A stretch of 64,000 nt of DNA from Thermohalobaculum sp039513195. GTDB taxonomy: Bacteria > Pseudomonadota > Alphaproteobacteria > Rhodobacterales > Rhodobacteraceae. Positions 7,738 through 16,435 of the stretch are shown in pieces. The notes beneath the pieces were generated by a model. It did not search any database, was not told where the DNA came from, and saw nothing but the letters and a program-made list of their open reading frames with translations. The translations under genes and the position numbers were made by a program. Location of the stretch: the NCBI GenBank assembly GCA_039513195.1, contig JBCCRM010000005.1, positions 135,103 to 199,102 of the forward strand. The letters are read 5' to 3'. Every line of letters starts with the position of its first letter. The stretch's first letter is position 1.

Positions 7738-10235
7738 CGGTCAGCCAGAACGTGGTCGCGCCTGCGACGGAGTGGGCGAAACCCGCCGCGGGTCCGGAGC
7801 GGCCGAGGGCGCTGGTGATCGGCGCCTTTCCGCCGGAGCCCGGCAAGGGCGCGGCCCTGGCGGCCCAGTCTGCCCTAGTCTTGGCTGCGGAGGGATATTC
7901 GGTGGTGACGCTTGCCGTCTCCGGCCAGGGTCTGGCGCACCGGGTTCTGGAGTTTCGCAAGCAGATCGATATCGAGCGGTTGTTCGAGGAACTAAAAGGC
8001 GAGATCTTCGATGTGGTCGTGATCGACCCGGCCGCCTTTTCGATGCGGACGCCGAAGCGGCATCAGCACTTGCCGGTCATGCTGCACCAGTTTCGGGCGC
8101 TCTGGCGGCTGGCGCGGATTGGGCGGCAGGTGATCACCCTTGGCGGAAGGGTCGGTGGGCGCGGGCCTCTAGGCGCATTCGGCCAGGCGATGCTGTCCCG
8201 GCGGCGCGTGGATCGCCTGTCGCCGGGGCTGCCGCTGTCCAAGCATCGCGCGCGGTTGCGCCGTTTGCTGGCGCCTGCGCCGGGGCGGCGTTCTAGCAGA
8301 CCGGTGACCTTGGCGGAGGAGGCCGCCAGGATCGGCCCGCTGTTGGCGCCGCCGCGGAGGCCCTCGATGCTGGTTGCGGCCGTCGATCGTCTGCGGCGAC
8401 AGGCGGTGCCGATCGGCCGGTTTGCGGATGAGGTATCGCTGTCGGAGCCGGTCGCGACCGACGCGGAGGTGGCGTCGAGAAGCGATGCGGCCCATGCGCC
8501 AGACCCGGCCTGGTCGGTTGCCGGGCAGCCGGTCTCTCGCCTGATCGTGCATGTCCGCGCCGCATTGAAAGCGCTGCCGAAACAGCGTCCTGGGGCGCCG
8601 GCGGCGGCCAAGCGACTGGTGGCGTGGTACCAATCGGCTGGGCGCAAGAGTGCCGGCGGCGGGTTGGTTCTGCCTTCCCTGCGCTTGGTCCATGGCCAGG
8701 TCGCTGCGATCGACACGCCGGCGGCGCTGGGGCTGCACCGGTGGTGGGTCGATCTTGCCGCCTGCGACGGGTTTGACTCGCCGCTGCAGCGCGCTGAGGT
8801 GGATGATCCCGCGGCAGCGGAGGCATTGACCCGGTCGCTGGCGTCGATGGTCGAGGCGGTGGCCGCCGGCTGTCCGCCGCCGCAACTGCCTGATGCTGTG
8901 CAGGCCCAATTGGCGGGTCCGGTGGTTGCCAGCCGTGCGGCGCTTAGCGGGCTCGAATTCGCGCTCGGTCTTTTGACCGGGCGGATCGAGGCGGAGGGCG
9001 CAAGCGCGTGGAGCCACCCGGCGGCCCGCGCCTGGTTCGCCGCCCTGGCCGCGCGCAACCCGGCCCTCGCAAACTTCGCCAGCTGCCCCGGCCCTGCCGA
9101 AGCGGATGTGGAGGTGATCGGCTACGCGCTTCAGGGATCAGGGCTGAGCGCCAATCTCGCGATGACCGCGCAGGTGCTATCCCGCATCGGGTTGCCGCCA
9201 CTCCTCCGGGGCTTGGAGGTTGGCCTATCGCGCCTGCCTTTGGAGCGCGGGGGAGTGGGGGAGGCCAAGTCCTTGGTTCCGCTCCGTCGGCCCCTTAGGA
9301 TCTTGCATCTGAACGCCGATATGGTGCCGCAGACTCTGATGCAGCCGAGCCTGCGCCTCCGGCGCGAGGCGGTGAATGTCGGTTTCCTGCTTTGGGAATT
9401 CGACGTGCTGCCAGAGGCGCACAAACTCGCGCTCGACATGCTCGACGAGGCCTGGTGTCCGTCCGGCTTCGTGGCCGACGCTTACGCCGCCGCCGGGCGT
9501 GTTCCGGTCGAGAACGTCCGCAAGGCGGTGACCACGGGGCCGGTGGAGGACGCGGACCGAAAAGCGCTTGGGATTCCGGAGGGGGCCTTTCTGTTCCTGT
9601 TGGTGTTCGACTTCCACTCTTCGGTGGAGCGAAAGAACCCGCTCGCCGCCGTTCGGGCGTTTCGCGCCGCCTTTCCGCGGAACCGGCGCGATGTCGGACT
9701 GGTGATCAAGACGACCGAGGTCGTGCGCGGCCATTGGGGCGACCCGCATGATCAGTGGAAGAAGATCTGGGCCGCCGCCGCGGCGGATTCGCGGATCGTG
9801 ATCCTGACCGGCAAGATGCCGACGCCCCGGTATATGGCGCTGATCGCCGCCTGCGACTGTGTGGTCTCGCCCCATCGGGCGGAGGGGTTCGGCTATGCAC
9901 CCGCCCATGCCCATCTGCTGGCGCGCCCGGTGATCGTCACCGACTATTCGGGCACCGCGGATTTCTGCACGGCCGAGACCGCGCGCCTGGTCACCTGGAA
10001 GGCGAAGCCAGTCGGGCGGCGCGAGGCGATCTATCCCGTGCCGGGCGCGAAGTGGGCGGATATCGAGCAGGAGGATCTGGTCGCCGCTCTACGCGAAACG
10101 GTCGACGACCCGCAGACCGCCCAAACCCGCGCCGCGGCGGGGCAGGCGTTAATGCGCAGAGAGTACTCGGTGGATGCCCAGGGCGCACGCTACCGGGCAC
10201 GGTTGGAGGCGCTCGGCCTGCTCGACCATGGCTGA
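7734..10235 (+). CDS. Second large glycosyltransferase, paralogue of the 2277-4904 gene
   Basis: 833 residues. The N terminus has a Rossmann-like start (RALVIGAFPPEPGKGAA). A poorly conserved Ala/Arg-rich middle follows. The C-terminal GT-B domain closely matches the first glycosyltransferase: LHLNADMVPQTL, NVGFLLWEFDVLPEAH, VFDFHSSVERKNPL, KTTEVVRGHWGDPH, and near residue 707 CDCVVSPHRAEGFGYAPAHA. As in the paralogue, the second Glu of EX7E is missing (His here). The two genes bracket the transporter, suggesting duplication followed by divergence of the N-terminal halves. Predicted cytoplasmic; probably adds a different residue or linkage of the same polymer (inference). It overlaps both neighbours by 4-8 bases. 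Confidence 0.85.
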   Translation: MTVSQNVVAPATEWAKPAAGPERPRALVIGAFPPEPGKGAALAAQSALVLAAEGYSVVTLAVSGQGLAHRVLEFRKQIDIERLFEELKGEIFDVVVIDPAAFSMRTPKRHQHLPVMLHQFRALWRLARIGRQVITLGGRVGGRGPLGAFGQAMLSRRRVDRLSPGLPLSKHRARLRRLLAPAPGRRSSRPVTLAEEAARIGPLLAPPRRPSMLVAAVDRLRRQAVPIGRFADEVSLSEPVATDAEVASRSDAAHAPDPAWSVAGQPVSRLIVHVRAALKALPKQRPGAPAAAKRLVAWYQSAGRKSAGGGLVLPSLRLVHGQVAAIDTPAALGLHRWWVDLAACDGFDSPLQRAEVDDPAAAEALTRSLASMVEAVAAGCPPPQLPDAVQAQLAGPVVASRAALSGLEFALGLLTGRIEAEGASAWSHPAARAWFAALAARNPALANFASCPGPAEADVEVIGYALQGSGLSANLAMTAQVLSRIGLPPLLRGLEVGLSRLPLERGGVGEAKSLVPLRRPLRILHLNADMVPQTLMQPSLRLRREAVNVGFLLWEFDVLPEAHKLALDMLDEAWCPSGFVADAYAAAGRVPVENVRKAVTTGPVEDADRKALGIPEGAFLFLLVFDFHSSVERKNPLAAVRAFRAAFPRNRRDVGLVIKTTEVVRGHWGDPHDQWKKIWAAAAADSRIVILTGKMPTPRYMALIAACDCVVSPHRAEGFGYAPAHAHLLARPVIVTDYSGTADFCTAETARLVTWKAKPVGRREAIYPVPGAKWADIEQEDLVAALRETVDDPQTAQTRAAAGQALMRREYSVDAQGARYRARLEALGLLDHG

Positions 10236-12294
10236 CGGCATTGCGGTGCGGCCGCTGCATGTCTTCGCACCGGGCTTTCCCCAGGACCCGCAGATCCGCC
10301 GCATCCTGCGCCTTGCCGGTTGGCGCATCACGCTCGGCCTGCCAGGGCGCCGCGGCGCCATCGGCGTTTGGGGCCGTAAACCTATGTCCGCGCCTGGGCG
10401 GCGGATGGCGGGCCTCACCGATGCGGGCCTGTTGACCATCGAAGACGGGTTTCTCCGCTCGGTCCATCCCGGCGTTACAGGCGAAGCGCCGCTTTCGTTG
10501 ATCCTGGATGCGGAGGGGATTTACTACGATGCGTCTCGCCGGTCGCGGTTGGAGCGGCTGATCCAAACCGGCGAGGGGCTCGACGACACCGTCTTGGCGC
10601 GCGCGCGGGCAGGCATCGCCCGGCTGCGCGAGGCGGGGCTTTCGAAGTATACGCCCGTGGCCCGCGGCACCGGCTGGGTGCCTGAGGCCGGCTACGTGCT
10701 GGTCATCGATCAGACCGCGGGGGATGCTTCCATCGGTTATGGCGCCGCCTCGGGCGAGACGTTCCGGGATATGCTGGCCTCGGCACGGGCGGAGAACCCA
10801 AGCAGCCGGATTGTAATCCGCACCCATCCCGACGTGTTGGCGGGAAAAAAGACCGGCCACTTCTCCCCCGCCGATCTGCGTCCGGGCGATCTGCTGCACA
10901 CCGAGGCGAGCAATCCCTGGGAACTGTTAGAGGGTGCGTCCGCGGTCTACACCGTCACCTCGCAACTCGGTTTCGAGGGGCTGATTGCCGGCAAGCGGGT
11001 ACGGGTGTTCGGCCTGCCCTTCTATGCGGGCTGGGGTCTGACGGAGGACGCGCAGCCGATCCCTCGACGAGTGGCCCGCCCCAGCTTAGAGGCCGTGTTC
11101 GCCGCCGCCTATCTCCTCTATCCCGTCTATGCCGATCCTTGGCGTGACCGCTTGGCGAGCTTCGAGGAAACAGTCGAGGCGCTGACTTTCTTGTCCGCAC
11201 GCCGAGGCACCGACCCGGCCCATCGAGGCGAAGTCTATGTGGGTTTCCACCCATGGAAGCGGGTCAACACGTTGCGCTATGGCCGGCGCTACCCGCTTCC
11301 GGCGGCCTTCGAAAGCGATCCAGGCGACGCCATCGCCCGCGGGAGGGCCGAGGGGCGGCGCGTTTGGTTCTGGGCGTCGAAGGTCGCGCCTGCGGTGCTC
11401 GACCGCGCCAAGGCCGAGGGGGTCACCGCAGGGTCGGTCGAGGACGGGTTCCTGCGCTCGGTCGGTCTTGGCGCCAATCTGATCGACGCGGGGTCCCTCG
11501 TCTTTGACGATCTCGGGATCTATTACGACCCCAGCCGTCCCTCGCGGCTGGAGACGCTGATTGCCGAGGCGGCTCTGCTCGACCCAGCTGGACCGGAATG
11601 CGCCCGGGCGGCGGCATTGCGGGGACAGATCGTGGCAGCGCGGGTCACGAAGTACAATGTCGGGCGGACCGAAACATTGCCAGCCGCCGGCGGCCGGCCC
11701 GTGGTATTGGTCCCCGGGCAAGTCGAGGACGATGCCTCCATCGAGCGGGGGGCTGCCGGCACGGTCTGCACCAATCTCGCCCTGCTGCAAGCTGCTCGGG
11801 CGGGAAACCCGCACGCCTTCCTGATCTACAAGCCGCACCCGGATGTCGAGGCGGGACTGCGAAAGGGCAAGGTGCCGGACGCCGAAGCAGCCCGTTTGGC
11901 CGACCATATCGCGCGGGACGCATCGGCGGTGGATCTGCTCGACCGAACCGATAGGCTTTGGACCATGACCTCGCTGATGGGGTTCGAGGCGCTTCTGCGC
12001 GGGATCCCGGTCACGTGTCTCGGACAGCCCTTCTATGCTGGATGGGGGCTGACCGATGATCACGGACCTGCGTGCCCGCGCAGAACTTCGCGGCCGAAAC
12101 TCGATCACCTCGTGCATGCTGTGCTGATCGCCTATCCGTCGTATGTGGATCCGGTGTCGGGCTTGCCATGCCCGCCGGAGTTGGCGGTGGAGCGGCTCGC
12201 CGCCGGCCATGTGCGCAAGGGCGGGCCGGGCCAAAGGTTGGTGTCGAAGGCGCAGGGCATGATGGCAGCGCTGGGTTTGGTTTGGTGGCGCTAA
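10228..12294 (+). CDS. kpsC: KpsC-type capsule Kdo transferase (two-module)
   Basis: 688 residues from ATG 10228, overlapping the previous gene by 8 bases. The protein is an internal duplication: EDGFLRSV followed by GIYYD and SRLE occurs at about 72-115 and again at about 405-450. FYAGWGLT also occurs in each half. Established: KpsC proteins have two beta-Kdo transferase modules (GT99 and GT107) that build the poly-Kdo linker on lyso-phosphatidylglycerol in ABC-dependent capsules; rhizobial RkpJ/LpsZ is the same family. Its presence argues that this locus makes a Kdo-linked, lipid-anchored polysaccharide. KpsS, which starts the linker, is not in the window. It is the last gene of the rightward block. 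Confidence 0.94.
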   Translation: MADGIAVRPLHVFAPGFPQDPQIRRILRLAGWRITLGLPGRRGAIGVWGRKPMSAPGRRMAGLTDAGLLTIEDGFLRSVHPGVTGEAPLSLILDAEGIYYDASRRSRLERLIQTGEGLDDTVLARARAGIARLREAGLSKYTPVARGTGWVPEAGYVLVIDQTAGDASIGYGAASGETFRDMLASARAENPSSRIVIRTHPDVLAGKKTGHFSPADLRPGDLLHTEASNPWELLEGASAVYTVTSQLGFEGLIAGKRVRVFGLPFYAGWGLTEDAQPIPRRVARPSLEAVFAAAYLLYPVYADPWRDRLASFEETVEALTFLSARRGTDPAHRGEVYVGFHPWKRVNTLRYGRRYPLPAAFESDPGDAIARGRAEGRRVWFWASKVAPAVLDRAKAEGVTAGSVEDGFLRSVGLGANLIDAGSLVFDDLGIYYDPSRPSRLETLIAEAALLDPAGPECARAAALRGQIVAARVTKYNVGRTETLPAAGGRPVVLVPGQVEDDASIERGAAGTVCTNLALLQAARAGNPHAFLIYKPHPDVEAGLRKGKVPDAEAARLADHIARDASAVDLLDRTDRLWTMTSLMGFEALLRGIPVTCLGQPFYAGWGLTDDHGPACPRRTSRPKLDHLVHAVLIAYPSYVDPVSGLPCPPELAVERLAAGHVRKGGPGQRLVSKAQGMMAALGLVWWR

Positions 12295-12625
12295 AGCATT
12301 TTCCAGCCAATCTGACTCAGACTGGCGCGGCAATGCGGCACCCTAACAATACCCAAGGGCGCGGGAGTCGATGCAATCGGGTCGGAACGCGCTCTCGTGC
12401 CGTTTGCCGCCTCGCCTGAGATGAATGGCACGACCGAGGATCGCGGTCGTCAGTTTGGGGGCGGCAAAGTCCCACCCGCCTTGGGGTTGCGGTGCGTTCC
12501 GGTGCTGCGCACCGGGCGCGGATCCTGATGATTTGCAGTGCGACACCGCTGCTCCAGTTGAAATGCCCCGCATGGACCACCGCAACGCTGACCCAGCGCA
12601 TGGGCACAAAAGTGACTTCAGAAGG
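12295..12625. other. Convergent intergenic region between kpsC and soxG
   Basis: About 330 bases with no supported gene. It contains one copy of a 19-base repeat (12369-12387) found again at 57218-57236, and a 7-base stem with 3-base loop (CCGGTGC-tgc-GCACCGG, 12499-12515) that could help end transcription from either side; no T-run follows it. Confidence 0.5.
12369..12387 (+). repeat. 19-base dispersed repeat, copy 1
   Basis: CGATGCAATCGGGTCGGAA lies in the kpsC/soxG gap. An exact inverse copy lies at 57218-57236. Both copies are followed by a CGCGCT-like sequence, offset by one or two bases, so the shared element is somewhat longer than the exact core. Probably a small dispersed intergenic element of the kind common in alphaproteobacteria. 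Confidence 0.6.
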
Positions 12626-13201
12626 TCACTCCTTGCCGATGCGCGCGCCGAGAGGGGCGGCGCTGACCAAGACCCTCTCCCACACGCTCAGCCCGAAGCT
12701 GCGCGGCACCAGCATGTCGAAATAGGCGTCATGGGAGAGGAGGGTGACGCCGACCCCCTCAACCCCGGAGGACGCCACCGACCCCTTCGGAAACGCCTCT
12801 GGCCGCAGATCGAGGGGCACAAGTCGCGCCATCAGATCGGCGCGCGCGTCGCCCGCGATACGGATGCATGTGCGGGCATGGGAGAGGTCGAGCACCGTCC
12901 CCAGCGAGGGGTCGAGCGTCGGTGCCGCGATCGCTACTGGCGAAAGCAGCAGCCACTTCAAAGGCTCGACCCGGATCACCGCGGTGCCCTTGGGTCCGGC
13001 CGAGAACCGCCCTGGTCCCGGCACTGCTTTGACCCCACCCAGTCTGGCTATCGCGGCCCCGACCTCGGCCAGGCGGTCCGGCCAGGCGGCGAGCAACCAA
13101 AGCCCGCCGACCGGCGCCTCAGACAGGCTCAGCGATCCCGCATCGGCGCCCACCACCCGCGGCTCTAGATGTCCGGCGAGGGCGGAGACGGGCTCAACCA
13201 T
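12626..13201 (-). CDS. soxG: Sarcosine oxidase gamma subunit
   Basis: 191 residues. It matches the SoxG family: a small GcvT-like fold with LWLLAAWPDRLAEVGAAIA, VIRVEPLKWLLL, TVLDLSHARTCIRIAG and the C-terminal DMLVPRSFGLSVWERVL. It is the fourth subunit of the heterotetrameric enzyme that oxidises sarcosine to glycine, transferring the methyl carbon to tetrahydrofolate and producing peroxide. The start overlaps the end of soxA by 8 bases; it is the last gene of the operon. Confidence 0.93.
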   Translation of the reverse strand: MVEPVSALAGHLEPRVVGADAGSLSLSEAPVGGLWLLAAWPDRLAEVGAAIARLGGVKAVPGPGRFSAGPKGTAVIRVEPLKWLLLSPVAIAAPTLDPSLGTVLDLSHARTCIRIAGDARADLMARLVPLDLRPEAFPKGSVASSGVEGVGVTLLSHDAYFDMLVPRSFGLSVWERVLVSAAPLGARIGKE

Positions 13202-16148
13202 GCATCCGCTCCCCCTTTGGATCGAATTGGTGGGCCGACATCACATGCGCCGTTACCTCGCTGCCTCGGATCGGGTCGGCAATCATGACTTCTCGCCCCT
13301 CCCAAGCCGCTGGGCCACCAGCGACGAACCCGATGCCGAGCCAGGCGTTCCCAAGCGCAGGCGCTCGGGTTACCCCGGTGATCCAACCGATGCCGTGGCC
13401 CGAGACCTTGCCAGGCTCGCAGACAATCGCGCCTATCTTGAAGGTCGCTTGACTCTCCACCGGCATGAAATGCGCGAGCTTTGGGCGGTCGGCGCGCGCC
13501 ATTTCGGGCCGCTTGCGGAGGGCCTGGCCGACATAGGCTTTTTTCTTGGACGCCATGCGGCCGAGACCGGCATCCTCCAGGGTCACCCGGCCGTCGAGTT
13601 CCGCACCGGTGACATGGCCCTTTTCGATCCGGAGCGCGCCGAGCGCTTCCACCCCGTAGGCGACGCCGCCCTGGTCTCGCAGCTGTATCTCCAAGGCTTG
13701 CCACAAAAATGCGCCATAGCCGGATGGCGCATAGACCTCGAACGCCATTTCGCCAGAAAAGCTGATCCGCGCGATCAGGACGTCGAAGCCACCCTCGCCG
13801 GTCGCGACATGGCCCTTTGCAACGCCCATGAAACCCAGCGCCTCGGCCGAGACATCGCCAGCGGATAGGGCGGCCTGCACGACCGAGCGGGAACGGGGCC
13901 CAGCCACCGCGACGCCGGCCCATTGGTCCGTTACGGAGGCGACATGGACCCGCAGTTCGGGGAAGCGTATCGCGAGCAGGTATTCGAACCAGGCCATCAT
14001 CTCGGCCGCATGGGCGGTGGTGCAGGTGACCAGGTATTCGTTCTCCGCCAGACGCCAGGTTACGCCGTCGTCAAACACCATCCCGTCGTCGCGCAGATTG
14101 ACGCCATAGCGGCATTTCATGACCGGCAAGGTCGAGAAGGTGTTGACGTAGACCCGGTCGAGGAACGTGCCCGCATCCGGCCCCTGCACCGCGATCTTGC
14201 CGAGGGTCGTGACATCGACCATTCCCGCGGTGCGGCGCACGCGCTCGGTCTCCCGCACATAGGCCTTCGCGAGCGGCTCGTCCGGTGCCTCGGGATAGTA
14301 CCAGGCGCGTTTCCAGAGGCCGGCATCGGTGAAAACCGCCCCCTCCTTCGCGTGGACGTCATGCATGGGCGTGCGCCTGACCGGCAGCCAATCGGCGCCG
14401 CGAGCGCGCCCGGCGAGAGCACCGATGGGCACCGGCGTGTAAGGCGGACGGAAGGTGGTGAGGCCGGTCTCCGGCACGGTCTGCCCCAGCGCATCGGCGA
14501 GCAGCGCAAGGCCGACGACATTGCCGATCTTTCCCTGATCGGTAGCCATGCCGAGGGTGGTGTAGCGCTTCATATGCTCGACGCTCGCGTAGCCCTCCCG
14601 CGCCGCGAGACGGACATCCTTGGTGGTCACGTCGTTTTGGGGGTCCAGGAAGGCAGGGGCCGTGGCGCTTGGCAGCTGTACCTCCCAAAGCGGTGCAATC
14701 GGCGCGCCGCCACCGGTTGCGGGCCGGGGCTTAGTCCGCTTGCGCTTCGAGGTCGCCAGGGCCTGCGATGCGGCGGCAGCGCCGTCAAGCGCGGCCTCGG
14801 CATCGCCCCAAACGCCGCGGGAGGCCCCGGCAAAGGCGAGGCCCGGCGGCAGGTCGCCTGGCACGAAGGCCGCGAGGTCCGCATCCCAGATCGGCTTGAA
14901 CCCGCGATGAGAGGCGAGATGGACCACCGGGGACCAGCCGCCGGAAATGCCGACCGTGTCGCAGGGCAGGTGCCCCTCATTGATCAAGCGACCATCGGAC
15001 AGGCGACGCGCGATCCGAAGCCCGGTCACCGCCATGCGGCCCGTAGTCTCGGCGGGCAAGCGGCCGTTCAGCACCTCTACCCCGGCGGCGCGGGCATCCC
15101 GGGCGAGGTCAGGTGCATGGTCTCGCGCCTCCAGCAAGGTGACCACCACCCCAGAACTGGCCAACAATGTCGCCGCGGCGTAGGCGCTGTCATTGTTTGT
15201 GGCGATCACTGCGCGGCTGCCGGGGGCGGTGCCGAAGCGGCGGGCATAGACCTCCATTGCGCCTGCCAGCATGACGCCGGGGCGATCGTTGTTGCCGAAG
15301 GCAATGGGGCGTTCGATGGCACCGGTCGCCAGGATCACATGGCGTGGCCTGACGATCCGGATCGCGCCCCGGGGCACATGCGGGTCGGGCTCGGCCAAGT
15401 GGTCGCGCAAGCGCTCATAGACCCCGACGACATTGCCGTCATAGAGGCCGAAGGCGGTGGCCCGGGTCAGGACCCGCACCTTGGTCAGTGCCTGAGCCCT
15501 GGCGCCGTCTGCTCCGACCTTGCGACCACCGAGTGCGAAGTCCCGCTCCAACAGCATCACATCGTGGCCGGCGGCTGCCGCCGTCTCGGCCGCGGCAATA
15601 CCGGCCGGGCCGCTGCCGACCACCAGCACATCGCAGAAGTCGTGGATCAGTTCGTAGGCGTCGGGGTCCGGTTCCCGGCTCGCCACGCCCATCCCGGCCG
15701 CCCGGCGGATCAGCTTTTCGAACTGCATCCACTCCCAAGTGCCTTTGCCGCGGAGACCCATAAAGGTCTTGTAGTAAAAGCCCGCTGCGAAGAACCGGCT
15801 CATGAGATCGTTGATTTGGCCGAGATCGAAGCGGACCGAGGGCCAGGCATTCTGGCCGGAGGCGATGAGGCCGCGGTGCAGCTCGACCTCGGTCACCTTC
15901 TCGTTCGGTGTGCGATGCGCGCCCTCGCCGGTGGTGACGATGGCGCCGGGCTCTTCAGGCCCCGCGGTCATGATCCCGCGCGGGCGATGGTATTTGAAGC
16001 TGCGCCCCACAACCGTGACGCCGGCGGCGAGCAGCGCCGAGCCGAGCGTGTCGCCGGCGAGCCCGGTATAGGTTCGCCCGTCCCAGTCGAAGGAAAGCGG
16101 CTGCGTGCGGTCGATGATCCCGCCCTCGCGCAGGCGGTAGCCGCTCAC
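13194..16148 (-). CDS. soxA: Sarcosine oxidase alpha subunit
   Basis: 984 residues, started at GTG 16148, which forms a GTGA overlap with the soxD stop. Domains in order: an N-terminal 2Fe-2S-like/ubiquitin-fold region (FDWDGRTYTGLAGDTLGSAL, SFKYHRPRGI), an FAD/NAD-binding domain with the dinucleotide motif VVGSGPAGIAAAETAAAAG at about 180, and from about residue 600 to the end a GcvT-like folate domain (YYPEAPDE, VDVTTLGKI, FSGEMAFEVYAP). It is the large subunit of tetrameric sarcosine oxidase; in this family it holds NAD and shares FMN with the beta subunit. Reading frames further upstream belong to soxD and soxB sequence and are not used. Confidence 0.96.
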   Translation of the reverse strand: MSGYRLREGGIIDRTQPLSFDWDGRTYTGLAGDTLGSALLAAGVTVVGRSFKYHRPRGIMTAGPEEPGAIVTTGEGAHRTPNEKVTEVELHRGLIASGQNAWPSVRFDLGQINDLMSRFFAAGFYYKTFMGLRGKGTWEWMQFEKLIRRAAGMGVASREPDPDAYELIHDFCDVLVVGSGPAGIAAAETAAAAGHDVMLLERDFALGGRKVGADGARAQALTKVRVLTRATAFGLYDGNVVGVYERLRDHLAEPDPHVPRGAIRIVRPRHVILATGAIERPIAFGNNDRPGVMLAGAMEVYARRFGTAPGSRAVIATNNDSAYAAATLLASSGVVVTLLEARDHAPDLARDARAAGVEVLNGRLPAETTGRMAVTGLRIARRLSDGRLINEGHLPCDTVGISGGWSPVVHLASHRGFKPIWDADLAAFVPGDLPPGLAFAGASRGVWGDAEAALDGAAAASQALATSKRKRTKPRPATGGGAPIAPLWEVQLPSATAPAFLDPQNDVTTKDVRLAAREGYASVEHMKRYTTLGMATDQGKIGNVVGLALLADALGQTVPETGLTTFRPPYTPVPIGALAGRARGADWLPVRRTPMHDVHAKEGAVFTDAGLWKRAWYYPEAPDEPLAKAYVRETERVRRTAGMVDVTTLGKIAVQGPDAGTFLDRVYVNTFSTLPVMKCRYGVNLRDDGMVFDDGVTWRLAENEYLVTCTTAHAAEMMAWFEYLLAIRFPELRVHVASVTDQWAGVAVAGPRSRSVVQAALSAGDVSAEALGFMGVAKGHVATGEGGFDVLIARISFSGEMAFEVYAPSGYGAFLWQALEIQLRDQGGVAYGVEALGALRIEKGHVTGAELDGRVTLEDAGLGRMASKKKAYVGQALRKRPEMARADRPKLAHFMPVESQATFKIGAIVCEPGKVSGHGIGWITGVTRAPALGNAWLGIGFVAGGPAAWEGREVMIADPIRGSEVTAHVMSAHQFDPKGERMHG

Positions 16149-16435
16149 GATGCGGTCTCCGCCTGGAGTGCTGCCTGGATCGCCGGATCGGCCAGGCGGA
16201 CAGACATGATCTCGTGGGTCAGGGTATTCCTCTCGAGGATCAGAAAGGCACGGCAGCCCAAGACGTGATGCCAGATCTCGGTCACCAGCCCCTTCGGATT
16301 GTCGCGCAGATAGACTGCATTGAACCAAGCGTCCTCGGACGCCTCCAGCGGTGGGTAGACGACGGAGGCGTCACCGATATAGGCGAACTCCGAATGGTCG
16401 CGCGGGCCGCAAAAGGGGCAGTGGATCAGCAGCAT
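16145..16435 (-). CDS. soxD: Sarcosine oxidase delta subunit
   Basis: 96 residues. It has the expected zinc-binding start CPFCGPRDHSEF plus later HHVLGCRAF, the metal ligands of SoxD. It is a small structural subunit of the heterotetramer. Its ATG overlaps the stop of the preceding acetyltransferase by one base (TGATG), and its own stop overlaps the soxA GTG. Confidence 0.95.
   Translation of the reverse strand: MLLIHCPFCGPRDHSEFAYIGDASVVYPPLEASEDAWFNAVYLRDNPKGLVTEIWHHVLGCRAFLILERNTLTHEIMSVRLADPAIQAALQAETAS

Noticed and set aside
11086..12333. 415-codon minus-strand frame opposite kpsC
   Set aside because: Antisense shadow; kpsC is certain from the duplicated EDGFLRSV motifs.
12501..12625. 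Possible intrinsic terminator after soxG (AGTGAC...GTCACT)
   Set aside because: The stem is short and broken by mismatches, and no T-run follows.
13923..16268. 781-codon plus-strand frame opposite soxA
   Set aside because: It mirrors soxA codon structure in a GC-rich gene; composition rich in Gly, Arg and His with no family motif.
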